Of a stretch of DNA of 64,000 nt, positions 40,058 to 49,638 are shown one piece after another; positions within the stretch are counted from its first letter, which is position 1, and the number at the start of each line of letters is the position of its first letter. A program made the position numbers and the translations under genes. The notes beneath the pieces were generated by a model. The model saw only the letters and a list, made by a program, of their open reading frames with translations. It had not been told where the DNA came from and searched no databases. The stretch lies in NCBI GenBank assembly GCA_003249035.1, contig QBMK01000005.1, forward strand, positions 76,308-140,307, in the 5' to 3' direction. This stretch comes from Pseudanabaena sp. Lineage in GTDB: Bacteria; Cyanobacteriota; Cyanobacteriia; Pseudanabaenales; Pseudanabaenaceae.

Positions 40058-40134
40058 TTAGGTATTTATTGCTTTGATGAAGCTCACGGATAAAAGCTAA
40101 ATCTACGAGCTGAGATACTCTCTTTCAATCTGTT

Positions 40135-41895
40135 CTATAGGTTATTGAATTTCCTAAAGTCTTCAAAAGCTTTGGCGAGATTATCTGCTGAAGCTGCACT
40201 AATTAGGAAGACTTTGAATTCTTCACCTTGACTAAGAAATGCTGAATAGGAAGCCTGAAGATAAGATTTATAATCTGGACGATTTCCGATGTAAGTCTCA
40301 AAGAATGCAGTTAATAGGCTGTCCGAGTAGCTGCGAATTAGGTATGGGCTGGGGAGGCTGACTTTGTCAACAGACTCAATGGCCTGTAAGATCCCAGGAT
40401 CGAGCTTGGAAAAGTCCACGTGAGCCTGACCTTCTATCAACACCAAATATTTCTCGGTGACATTAAGCCAAGAGAAGACACGAGCCTGTTCGAGGACGAA
40501 TGGAGCTGCGGGGTCGTAGTTGCCGCCTGCGATGAGGATTGGGATTTGAATCTTACTCAGTCCCAAACGTCCAAAGGTAGCACTACCAATTGGATTGGCA
40601 ACAAAGATAGCGCTAACTCGTCGATCGCGAAATTTAGTTTGAGTTGTACTGGGCAACTCCAAAGCTCGACATTCCAAAAGGTTAGAGATATTTAAACCAC
40701 CGAATTCTTTATTGCACTCTTTTTTGAGATTTTCAAAATCTATCTCAGCACCAGCGATCGCAGCAGCTGTATAACCACCGAATGAATGCCCCGCTACTCC
40801 CACCGATTCTAGATTGAGTAGCCCCTGAAATTCTGATTGATTGCGCCGTCCGAGTTCGTCAATCGTGTAACTGATATCCTTGGGGCGGTTAGTAAAATCG
40901 TTCACATCAAAGGTGTTTCTGTGCAGTCCTTGCCTGAATTCATTAATCCATATCTTATCGCTGCCGGGATGCTGCGGAAGGACAACGACATAGCCATAGG
41001 AAGCCAAATGTTCTGCTCCTACGCTAAAGTCCTCTGGTCGAGAAGCGAATCCATGGGAGAAGACCACAACAGGAGTTTTGCCAGAGCGAAATTTCTGTGG
41101 TTTATAGACATCAACATAAAACTGGCGATTGCGACTGCTATCGTTCAAAATCCAGACCTGCTTAGGCTGCACTCCAAACGTTCCAGGTTTGCGGAGATCT
41201 GGAAGTTTAGCAAAATCAATAGGGGGTGCAGAAGCTGCTTCCTTTGCGGACAGTTGTTTCATCTCATTGGTGAGAACTTCTGTCGCCCTTATTAATTTCT
41301 CAGCGACTTCGGCAGCGCCTAGGATGACAGCTCCTTGGAATTCGATATTGGTGGGGAACTTCTTAAAGACATTGAGTAGGGTTAATCCTTGAGGCTCAAA
41401 AGCAGCCTGCACGATCGCTGCTCTTAGGCCAAACTTTCCATTGATCCCACCATCTAAGGTAATTCCTCTTCCAAGACGAGTCAGCCCAGCTTCTCCAATT
41501 CCCGAATAAAAGAAACGAGATAATAGAACTGGATCGACCTTTGCTGGCTCAGTGAGGACTTTGCGAAATACAGCTTGTTGCTCTGGAGTCGCTCTGCCTA
41601 AGAATAATGCTAAATCTTTTTCAATTTTCCCATCTTTGGCAAAGGTTTCTAAGGAACTAACTCTTAGTGGTATCTTAAATGGCCCAATCAAGAAAAATAT
41701 TTCTTCAGCTGCTCTAGCGGGAGTTGCAGCCAAAACAGTAGATGAAACCAATCCGAGTAAGGCATAGCGCATCCAATTACTTAGACTGGTGAAGGGTTTG
41801 CCTAAGTTTACGGATCTCTTGTTTGATTTGATGTCGATTCCTACATTTACATTCATCATACCTATGCCTGAGTTTGTGCCTATAGTACTTTGCAA
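40135..41895 (-). CDS. DUF1400 plus alpha/beta hydrolase, copy 2
   Basis: Near-identical architecture and high similarity by eye to 37981-39729 (VGVAGHSFGGYTAAAIAGAEIDFENL). Confidence 0.9.
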   Translation of the reverse strand: MQSTIGTNSGIGMMNVNVGIDIKSNKRSVNLGKPFTSLSNWMRYALLGLVSSTVLAATPARAAEEIFFLIGPFKIPLRVSSLETFAKDGKIEKDLALFLGRATPEQQAVFRKVLTEPAKVDPVLLSRFFYSGIGEAGLTRLGRGITLDGGINGKFGLRAAIVQAAFEPQGLTLLNVFKKFPTNIEFQGAVILGAAEVAEKLIRATEVLTNEMKQLSAKEAASAPPIDFAKLPDLRKPGTFGVQPKQVWILNDSSRNRQFYVDVYKPQKFRSGKTPVVVFSHGFASRPEDFSVGAEHLASYGYVVVLPQHPGSDKIWINEFRQGLHRNTFDVNDFTNRPKDISYTIDELGRRNQSEFQGLLNLESVGVAGHSFGGYTAAAIAGAEIDFENLKKECNKEFGGLNISNLLECRALELPSTTQTKFRDRRVSAIFVANPIGSATFGRLGLSKIQIPILIAGGNYDPAAPFVLEQARVFSWLNVTEKYLVLIEGQAHVDFSKLDPGILQAIESVDKVSLPSPYLIRSYSDSLLTAFFETYIGNRPDYKSYLQASYSAFLSQGEEFKVFLISAASADNLAKAFEDFRKFNNL

Positions 41896-42028
41896 AGCAA
41901 TTATTTCAGACTAGCATGATTTTTCTTAGCAACATCTACGCCATAAAGCTATTATTATTTCAATTAAGCTCTAGTATTTAAAGCTAGAATTTATTATCAA
42001 CAATTTCTGAATTTCTAAAGGTGTTTTT

Positions 42029-42484
42029 ATGACATTAACCAATCGCAATTTACTATCGGTAGGCTTTGCTGGCGTGCTTCTGAGTATGTCATCTCCAGCG
42101 ATCGCACAGAATTGCAGACCGCTAGGTGTTGTAGGAGGGATAGGTACAAGTGTCACGAAAACGGTCTCTCCACCAGCGACATTATGGACGAGAAACAACT
42201 GGAATACTGACTTTGAGGTTCCTGGTGGAGCAAGGTTCAATCGCTATGTTGTGAGAATGACAGCACAAACTGGGGCTGCGTTTCCCACGAAGATTTTCCT
42301 GAAGTACAGCAATAACACCGCAGACAATTTTTTAAACAAAACAGTACCGCTTAATCCAGGGCAATCAGTCACTTTTCCTGCGACCCCTCGCCCCGCCAAC
42401 GATCCCTTTCAAGTCAATGTGTTTGTCGGCGGACTTAGCGTAGTCGGACAAGTTTATATGCTATCTGTGGAAGGCTGTTTTTAA
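42029..42484 (+). CDS. hypothetical secreted protein
   Basis: Signal peptide (LSVGFAGVLLSMSSPAIA); beta-rich body. Confidence 0.65.
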   Translation: MTLTNRNLLSVGFAGVLLSMSSPAIAQNCRPLGVVGGIGTSVTKTVSPPATLWTRNNWNTDFEVPGGARFNRYVVRMTAQTGAAFPTKIFLKYSNNTADNFLNKTVPLNPGQSVTFPATPRPANDPFQVNVFVGGLSVVGQVYMLSVEGCF

Positions 42485-42646
42485 TTTACTGATTTAAGAG
42501 TATAGCTTCCTCGTTAGGCAGCCTATATCTATTTCCTCATCGAAGATCTGACTCCTCAGATTTATATCGATATGTATTTCGAGGTAACAATTGCCCATTA
42601 ATTTAATATGGATTGTTAAGATGTCTATTCTTGAGAGGTACGAAAA

Positions 42647-43372
42647 TTGAAACGGAAACACAATCAACATTCAGCCGCAATCTTTTTGGTTTCGGCGATC
42701 GTCGGAATAGGATGGGCTTTACCCTTACTAGCTCAGTTGGGAGATGGAGATGATGATGCCATAAATCCACGTCCTGCTCCAGGAGTTACTCGTCCTGCTT
42801 TCTTTCAGGATAGTCCTCAGGCAATACCTCTAGGTGTATTTCGTAGGCAACCATCGCAGACATTTCAACCGCAAATCGAATTCAACTTCGATCCAAATGC
42901 TTGGCAGACTTTTAGTTCGAAGTCGGGTGGGTTTGTCATCATGATGCCTCCGGGGATTATGTTTGATGAAACGGAAACCTTGAAAACGGCTATTGGCGAT
43001 CTACAGTTTCGTGTACTTTCTAAACATGATGGAAATTCTCGCTTTCTTGTAGCTTATTCCGATCGCCTTGCTCCAAGTCAAATCAAATCTCCGAAAGCGA
43101 TTCTTACAGCAATTGCCGAACGTGTTAACCCAACTAATTTGTTCCGCTTAACTGCCAATCGCCCCATTAATATTGACAACTTCCTTGGTCGTGAACTAAT
43201 GTTCAGTACTGCCAAAGAATCAATCGTAATGCGGGCTTATTTAGTTGGCGATCGCGTCTATATAATTGGCGCTAATCGTCTCACTAAATCAGCGATCGCT
43301 AATGTTAACGAGAAATTCTTTAAGTCATTTCGTTTATTGGAATTACCTGCCGCGAACGCCCCTAAGTCATAA
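42647..43372 (+). CDS. secreted hypothetical protein with MPPG domain, paralog of 37263-37967
   Basis: TTG start; GGFVIMMPPGIMFDETETLKTAIGDLQFRVLSKHDGNSRFLVAYSDRLAPSQIKSP. Confidence 0.75.
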   Translation: MKRKHNQHSAAIFLVSAIVGIGWALPLLAQLGDGDDDAINPRPAPGVTRPAFFQDSPQAIPLGVFRRQPSQTFQPQIEFNFDPNAWQTFSSKSGGFVIMMPPGIMFDETETLKTAIGDLQFRVLSKHDGNSRFLVAYSDRLAPSQIKSPKAILTAIAERVNPTNLFRLTANRPINIDNFLGRELMFSTAKESIVMRAYLVGDRVYIIGANRLTKSAIANVNEKFFKSFRLLELPAANAPKS

Positions 43373-43417
43373 ACCCTAAAACAATTCATAGCCCTATTTT
43401 TTAATAGTAATGGTGAA

Positions 43418-43807
43418 ATGCAAATTACTCTGGCAAATATAGCAACTGAACTCGCAGCCCGTCTTGACGGACCCTTACACTTTCGACTCTTTCTGCAACC
43501 AATTATGGCTGCAATATTTGCCTTCCGTGACGGTCGCATTGATGCAAAAAAAGGCGGTACACCTTTCGGCTGGGCGATATTCACCGAGCCAGAGCATCGT
43601 AGATTTTTAATCCAAGAAGGTTGGAAAGGAGTTTCCAAGGTCTTTATCCTCGCCATAGTGTTGGACTTTATTTATCAGTTCATCGCTTTGAAATCGTTCA
43701 ATCCACTAAATGCAATCATTGTTGGCATTTTGTTAGCAATAATCCCTTATGTCGCACTAAGGGGAATAGCCAACCGCTTGACAAAGCGCCGTCGCAGGAA
43801 GCAATAG
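43418..43807 (+). CDS. hypothetical membrane protein
   Basis: 129 aa; two TM segments and Arg/Lys-rich C-terminus. Confidence 0.65.
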   Translation: MQITLANIATELAARLDGPLHFRLFLQPIMAAIFAFRDGRIDAKKGGTPFGWAIFTEPEHRRFLIQEGWKGVSKVFILAIVLDFIYQFIALKSFNPLNAIIVGILLAIIPYVALRGIANRLTKRRRRKQ

Positions 43808-43877
43808 GACAATCATTCTTAGCTGCTAGATTTGCGGTTAGCTGATTTACATTGCTTTACGCCAAAACTCGAAACAG

Positions 43878-43920
43878 TAAATTTTTAAAAGTGTTGACTT
43901 GCAATACTTTTAAAAATTTA
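43878..43920. repeat. long palindrome
   Basis: TAAATTTTTAAAAGTgTTGacttgCAAtACTTTTAAAAATTTA. Confidence 0.8.
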
Positions 43921-43961
43921 TTATGTTTTATTGATCGTAAATTGCTTTGAGTTTGGAGATG

Positions 43962-44064
43962 ATACCAAATCACAAAATGGCAACGCCATTTTGTGATCTT
44001 AAAACCCTTACTGGGTTTGCCTTTCAATACCCAAAAGTGTCGCGACACTTTTGGGTATTGCTAT
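43962..44064 (+). repeat. Family A three-stem intergenic element, copy A3
   Basis: ATACCAAATCACAAAATGGCAACGCCATTTTGTGA...AAAACCCTTACTGGGTTTG...AATACCCAAAAGTGTCGCGACACTTTTGGGTATTGCTAT. Confidence 0.9.
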
Positions 44065-44096
44065 GAAATAGTGAATGAATAGTTTGGGAAGAGTCT

Positions 44097-46601
44097 ATGT
44101 TGAGTAAAAAGATCCGATTCGGCATTTTAGGATTTGTTCTATTAGCTGGTTTAGTTGCACTTTTAGTACTCCTATTTACACCAAAACCGCCTCCCTCTCT
44201 TCCCATAGTTTCGGACTATCAGTTAGCTCAAAAGTTAGCGGTCAATCAGACGAGTTATTTTCCTATTCAACAAAATCTCGATTCTCAGCTCTATCGTCCA
44301 ATAGATCAGTGGTTGGGACGGCTCATTTTGCCCCAATCCGAAGAGTTTCAACAAAACGCAAATCAGGATCCTGATTGGGCTTGGCTAGAAATATATCAAG
44401 CTCCGTCAGCACATCAAAACTTAGTGGGTCAAAAGGTGCGCTTGGCTTGGCAGCGATCGCCGTTGTTAGATCGATATTTAAAATTGGTAACAACGGACAT
44501 CAAATTTTCAGAAGACGCAAAACAAAGCGAACAACAGGGCAACGTAGTTCCTATTCGTCTCAATGGGCGTTCCCAAGTCGGCCCATTGCAGGCTTTAGCA
44601 GGAGCTAGACCAGATGACAATGTCTCGATTAGTTTTCCGGAAGCTCAAGTAACCGCTTCGCAGCAGATGACAACCCTGCGGGTTGAGCGGATGCCCCTCA
44701 TGGTTACTGGGCGTTATGTCGCATTAGTCCGCATCATAGGAGAAGCGCCACCTCAATCATCTAAGGATATTCCCTCTCAATGTCCCGGTTCGCCCCCCTG
44801 CCCTAGCGAGTTAATGCTGGTTCAGCACTACAATCCCAAAACGAGTCAATTTGATGGGGTGCAAGAAACTATTCGCATTCCTCAACAACCATTAGGATCG
44901 GGCGATCGCTTTATTTCTACCCCACGTCTGTTAGCAGATTCGCCAGAGGGCAAATCTGGCTGGTATGTCTATGGGGCGCAAGGTAAGGACGGTTTATTCA
45001 CGGTGCAGGCGTTACAACCGCGATCGCTTATACATCTGAAACCAACCGATACGACATTTGGACAAACGGCAGGTTCTGATTATATCGATTATGGTAATTG
45101 GCAAAACACGCCCGAACGCAAAGGAACAGGTCAGCGAGTCTTAGTTTCTCCTCACAGCGATTCCCCTAAAGCAGATGCAGATTTGTGGAAAGAAGGCGAT
45201 CGCGGTTTAGGGATTCATTTATTTGGCGGCATTGGTGGTAAGAAAGGCGAGCCAATAGAATTAGGAACAGTCACAGGTCATTTCTCATACTTCTTACCAG
45301 AAGTGGTACGCGATCCCTTTACCCAAGAATTGCAATGGGATATTACTTACTATCAAGTCTACGCTCAAAATCCTCAGGGCATTTTGTCTGGTAGCCAAAG
45401 CTGGGCAAATTATATGGGGAATTTAAGACAAGGATGGCTTAATTCTCGTCCCATATCAAATGTGATTATGAGGTTGGATGTCCTGCAAGATTACAATTTT
45501 GGCGGTGCTCAGATCTCTCCGATAGTTGTATTGAGGCATCAATTGGAAATTATGATGGCTCGTTATCGAACTGGAGATGGAACTGGTAATTCAAGCGTCA
45601 CTCCTGCGGCTTCCTGCGTGCAGGATTCTAATCAAGCTCTATTTATCACGATTGAAGTGTTGAAGCAACAGGTTTCCCAAACTCCTGAGATTATTACTTG
45701 GTTAACAAATAATCCTGACGATCCCCAAAGCAAGAGATTTCAGCGCTTAGTTCAACTAGGCGATCGCCTCACTAAAGTATTTACTAACAGAGGTGTAATT
45801 AGAACTGACTGGAAAGAGAATGCCGAAACTCTCGCTTCTGTTACCGCCAATCGCAATCATTCTGGCTTTGTCAGAGAAAGTACTCTTGCCAATGCTCTAA
45901 TCAGTTGGGGCTCGATGTTGCCCCGTTTCAGCCATGACATTATCAGTAAAATCTTTCTAGAACATGGAGCAACCCTTTGGTTCTTACGCACTAATCAAGT
46001 TGGTGGAGAAATGCCAGAGATTTTACCCCTTGCTCCGACCAATTTGTTTGGGGATGTACCCTTGCTTTCTGCCGCTTTGCGTCGCATCCTCGTTTCTTTC
46101 ATCTTGCTGCCAAGTGTTCAGGGTTGGGCAATAACGTTTGGATTGCTAATGGGCTATGCTGCGATCGCCATTCCCATCGGATTAAAATTCCAGTTCTTAC
46201 AGTGGCGACCCAGACTGCAAAACCCAATTCAACTCACGTTCACGCTAATTGGACTGTTCTTCTGCCCTGCTTTCTTCGAGGAATTGTTCTTTCGGGTGGT
46301 TCTGCTACCTTTCCCCGACGGGTATTTTTCTATGGGTTCTCAGCTTGGATTAATTCTTTTGAGTTTAGCCCTTTTTGTGTTTTATCATCCGTTGAATGCC
46401 TTAACCTTTTATAAAGTCGGTAATCCCATCTTTTTTAATCCCACATTTCTAGGATTAACTGCTTTATTGGGAATCACCTGTACGATCGCCTACCTTGTGA
46501 CGGGATCGATTTGGACAATATCTGTACTTCATTGGATCGTTGTCTCAGTCTGGCTATTGGGCTTCAATGGCTTATCTCAATTCAAGGCTAGATCAATATA
46601 G
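44097..46601 (+). CDS. CPBP family intramembrane (CAAX-protease-like) glutamic protease with very long N-terminal domain
   Basis: C-terminal TMs with FFEELFFRVVLLPF and VFYHPLNALTFY; about 600-aa N-terminal region. Confidence 0.85.
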   Translation: MLSKKIRFGILGFVLLAGLVALLVLLFTPKPPPSLPIVSDYQLAQKLAVNQTSYFPIQQNLDSQLYRPIDQWLGRLILPQSEEFQQNANQDPDWAWLEIYQAPSAHQNLVGQKVRLAWQRSPLLDRYLKLVTTDIKFSEDAKQSEQQGNVVPIRLNGRSQVGPLQALAGARPDDNVSISFPEAQVTASQQMTTLRVERMPLMVTGRYVALVRIIGEAPPQSSKDIPSQCPGSPPCPSELMLVQHYNPKTSQFDGVQETIRIPQQPLGSGDRFISTPRLLADSPEGKSGWYVYGAQGKDGLFTVQALQPRSLIHLKPTDTTFGQTAGSDYIDYGNWQNTPERKGTGQRVLVSPHSDSPKADADLWKEGDRGLGIHLFGGIGGKKGEPIELGTVTGHFSYFLPEVVRDPFTQELQWDITYYQVYAQNPQGILSGSQSWANYMGNLRQGWLNSRPISNVIMRLDVLQDYNFGGAQISPIVVLRHQLEIMMARYRTGDGTGNSSVTPAASCVQDSNQALFITIEVLKQQVSQTPEIITWLTNNPDDPQSKRFQRLVQLGDRLTKVFTNRGVIRTDWKENAETLASVTANRNHSGFVRESTLANALISWGSMLPRFSHDIISKIFLEHGATLWFLRTNQVGGEMPEILPLAPTNLFGDVPLLSAALRRILVSFILLPSVQGWAITFGLLMGYAAIAIPIGLKFQFLQWRPRLQNPIQLTFTLIGLFFCPAFFEELFFRVVLLPFPDGYFSMGSQLGLILLSLALFVFYHPLNALTFYKVGNPIFFNPTFLGLTALLGITCTIAYLVTGSIWTISVLHWIVVSVWLLGFNGLSQFKARSI

Positions 46602-46640
46602 CCACACTTGTCTTTAAGCTCTTTGTGCTCAAACCAGAAC

Positions 46641-46691
46641 CAAGAAAATTTTTAAAAGCATTGCTTCGCAATGCTTTTAAAAATTTTCTTG
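46641..46691. repeat. perfect long palindrome, 24-bp arms
   Basis: CAAGAAAATTTTTAAAAGCATTGCttcGCAATGCTTTTAAAAATTTTCTTG. Confidence 0.93.
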
Positions 46692-46900
46692 TGGTTCGTT
46701 TGATCGGAAATTGCTGTAGGACAAATCAAACCCCAAGAATTGATTGGCCTTTGAGACCAAAGGCTTGGTCGATAATTGCCTTCAATCGCTGTAATGATTC
46801 AGCCGTCGGCGAGGTAAAGTGCTTCCGACCGTACCACCATTAAAACCGAACTAGCGTTATATTAAGAATTGTTACGGTAGTTCAAAATTCTTGTACTTAT

Positions 46901-47113
46901 ATGCAAAGTCAAAATACAGCTCCAATCTTTAATGCCGAATTTAATCGCTTTCAGAAGATCGATGCAACTCAAGCATGGTCTCTGTTCTTTTCAGCTAGCA
47001 ACAAAGATCGACTCTTAGGTTCAAATACTAAAACTGGAAATTACCTCACTTTTGGCTTGTTGGGTGCGGTGATTGCCTCGGCGATCGAGATTGTTCTTAC
47101 TCACGCCTTATAA
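46901..47113 (+). CDS. small hypothetical protein with C-terminal TM
   Basis: 70 aa, GNYLTFGLLGAVIASAIEIVLTHAL; followed by a terminator-like hairpin. Confidence 0.5.
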   Translation: MQSQNTAPIFNAEFNRFQKIDATQAWSLFFSASNKDRLLGSNTKTGNYLTFGLLGAVIASAIEIVLTHAL

Positions 47114-47120
47114 TCGAAAA

Positions 47121-47147
47121 AGAGCGAGTTTGGGTAAAACTCGCTCT
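47121..47147. terminator. terminator-like hairpin
   Basis: AGAGCGAGTTTgggtaAAACTCGCTCT just after the 46901-47113 stop. Confidence 0.6.
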
Positions 47148-47179
47148 GAATCTAGACCGCAGATTGATCATCTAATTTA

Positions 47180-47217
47180 GTTATGCTCTAAGAGCGTTCC
47201 CGCTCTTAGAGCATAAC
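47180..47217. repeat. palindrome
   Basis: GTTATGCTCTAAGAGCGttccCGCTCTTAGAGCATAAC. Confidence 0.85.
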
Positions 47218-47594
47218 CACTGCCGAAGCGCTGAGGGGCTTTGCATAACTTTAGGTAACGACTCCACTCCTCACGCCAACCCAACAACAGTTATCCGAAC
47301 TGCTCCACAAAAGTAATTATTGATAATCTGTCTACAGACTGTTTCGAAAGTTAACAATAAGCTTTAGATGGTTTTCTAACGACAATCTACTTCTAGCAGA
47401 ACCATAAGACCCATGAATGGATAAGGTCTATTTCCTATCTGCTCATCGATACGATATTCCAAATGCTCTCGATAAATGCGAATTTTAGAATTGTACATGT
47501 GCCGCCACTGAGCGATCGCAACTTCTCAAAGTTTAGGAACGACATAACCATAAGACATACAGAAAAGATCGTATCTTTAGCGTCAGACTCTGGC

Positions 47595-48377
47595 TTACCA
47601 AGGTAAGTGGCTTCCATCCCAAGAGAAAAACTGCCCACTATCGCCTTCGTCAAGATTTTCGATCACTTTTAGTAATTGGGCAACAGTCCGCTCTATCGAG
47701 AACAATTTTTCCGCCGACACGTTTTTTTGAAAAGGTTGGGATAGGCGCGTGTCAGTCGTGCCGGGGTGTAACATGATCACAATAGTTCGAGGGCTAGTGC
47801 GGCGGTACTCGATGGCTACATTCCGCATGAACATATTCAACGCGGCTTTCGAGGCGCGATAGCCGTACCACCCACCGAGTTGATTATCGCCAATGCTTCC
47901 GACCTTAGCAGAAATCACCGCTAGAATGCTTTTTTCGTCGTGACGGAATAAGGGTAAGAGGTGTTTGGCTAGTAGGAGGGAACTAACACTATTAACCTGA
48001 AAGTAGCGCAGTAAATGCTCTGGATCGATGTGTTTTAGGCTTTTCTCGGGTTGGATGCTCCCTTCATGAAGTATGCCCGCACAGTTGACAACTAGATGCA
48101 ATTTCCCCACTTCTTCCCCGATACAGGCAGCAGCTTGGGATATCTGCCCTTCATCCGTGACATCTACTTCCAAACAGCATATTTTTTCTGGATATTCACT
48201 TCTCAAGGTCAATAATTCATCCGCCGATACCTGACGGCGGTAGGTGGCATAAATCTTAGCGCTCCTACCATCCTGGAGGAGCTTTCTGACAAAACCTAGA
48301 CCAATGCCCTGACTTGCTCCCACAATTAAAATATTTCCCTGATTAATTTCGTATTTCATCTGTTTATCTGTCCTCAA
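47595..48377 (-). CDS. SDR family oxidoreductase
   Basis: ILIVGASQGIGLGFVRKLL; NCAGILHEGS; YGYRASKAALNMFMRN (YxxxK). Confidence 0.93.
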   Translation of the reverse strand: MRTDKQMKYEINQGNILIVGASQGIGLGFVRKLLQDGRSAKIYATYRRQVSADELLTLRSEYPEKICCLEVDVTDEGQISQAAACIGEEVGKLHLVVNCAGILHEGSIQPEKSLKHIDPEHLLRYFQVNSVSSLLLAKHLLPLFRHDEKSILAVISAKVGSIGDNQLGGWYGYRASKAALNMFMRNVAIEYRRTSPRTIVIMLHPGTTDTRLSQPFQKNVSAEKLFSIERTVAQLLKVIENLDEGDSGQFFSWDGSHLPW

Positions 48378-48626
48378 AGTAGAACTGAATTGTCGTCTAA
48401 TAGTGCGATCGCCTGATTTTGGTGAATCCAGCTTCTTTGGTAAGCCGCCAAACCTAGATGGGTTGGAAAGCTTCGGTTGACCGACTCCTCACAATGGAAG
48501 AGATCCGTTCGACAGAGAATTAATTTTGTCCTTTAAGTCAAGTTTGTGTAATAATTGTTTACATTAGCATTAACAAAACTTAATATCCAGCTCCGACAGG
48601 TGCAGGAATCACTAAGGACAAAGCTC

Positions 48627-48770
48627 ATGGAAAACCAAGATACTAAGTTCGGCTTCACCCAATTCGCAGAAACATGGAACGGTCGCCTAGCTATGCTCGG
48701 CTTCATCATCGGCATTGCCACCGAGTTCCTCACCGATAAGGGAATTCTGTCTCAGTTGGGTCTGATGTAG
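48627..48770 (+). CDS. high light-inducible protein (chlorophyll a/b-binding-like)
   Basis: FAETWNGRLAMLGFIIGIATEFLTDKGILSQLGL; internal ATG of ORF 48555-48770. Confidence 0.93.
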   Translation: MENQDTKFGFTQFAETWNGRLAMLGFIIGIATEFLTDKGILSQLGLM

Positions 48771-48868
48771 TCAAAAAGCAGTCAGCGCAGCCACCAAACT
48801 TTCTTTGACAGCGTTGGCTCATTCTTCTGTTATCTCTGGTAGCCAATTACAGTCAAAATTATTAGTTT

Positions 48869-49141
48869 ATGTTCCCCAATCTTCTCGAAGCAACAAAAGA
48901 ATACTGGCAAAGTCTAGATCGGTTAGAAGCTGCTTATCAGCAGGGCGAAATCCCCCTAGAGGAAGTAGATGCCAGAGTGGCTGAGTTGATGACAGCACTG
49001 GCTAAGGAACGCCGAACCGCTTTTAACAATTTCTGGCACGGCTGGCAACATTGGCTGACCAGACAAAGAGAAACTATCATTGGTTTGGCTATTCTGGCGC
49101 TCATCGCCTATTTGTGGATGTTGACCAGTTCAATTGCTTAG
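48869..49141 (+). CDS. small hypothetical protein with C-terminal TM
   Basis: 90 aa; amphipathic helices then GLAILALIAYLWMLTSSIA. Confidence 0.6.
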   Translation: MFPNLLEATKEYWQSLDRLEAAYQQGEIPLEEVDARVAELMTALAKERRTAFNNFWHGWQHWLTRQRETIIGLAILALIAYLWMLTSSIA

Positions 49142-49638
49142 GTTTCTGTCGGTCATCCGCTCCTGCTGTTGGATAATTAAGAGCAGCCGTTCATGATTGC
49201 AGAGATCGATTTCCCAGAGTTATTCAAGCCATTAATTGTCACGACAGCCTCTGGTTTAGGAGAGTTTGGACAAGACCGCCGTATCTACCTTGTACACACA
49301 AGTCTCTCTGTCTACGTTTCGATGTATCTCGGTTACTACGTGATCCCCTAAACAGGCAAGAAGTAGCATGGCAGCCAATTGAGCTACTCCTACCTCCAAT
49401 TCTTGAGTAACGCTAGTTGTCGCTGATTTATCTTCAGAAATAGTCAATGTTGACTGGTACGCTTTTCTCAGTTGGATTGAATCGAGTTATCGAGATTTTA
49501 AGCTTGTCTTGCACTTTCAACCTCTCTCTAATACGTGCGCTATTTTTGAACCGTTCTTTTTAAGTTCTTGATAATTTTGTCTTACTTTTGTTTTATCAAC
49601 TTAGTTTAGATATAACAAATCCCCTGTTGGAGACAAAT

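Noticed and set aside
43621-43845. Overlapping +frame ORF inside 43418-43807
   Set aside because: Out-of-frame shadow of the better membrane-protein ORF.
46625-46843. 72-aa plus ORF
   Set aside because: Runs through a perfect palindrome and a likely minus-strand remnant; no domain.
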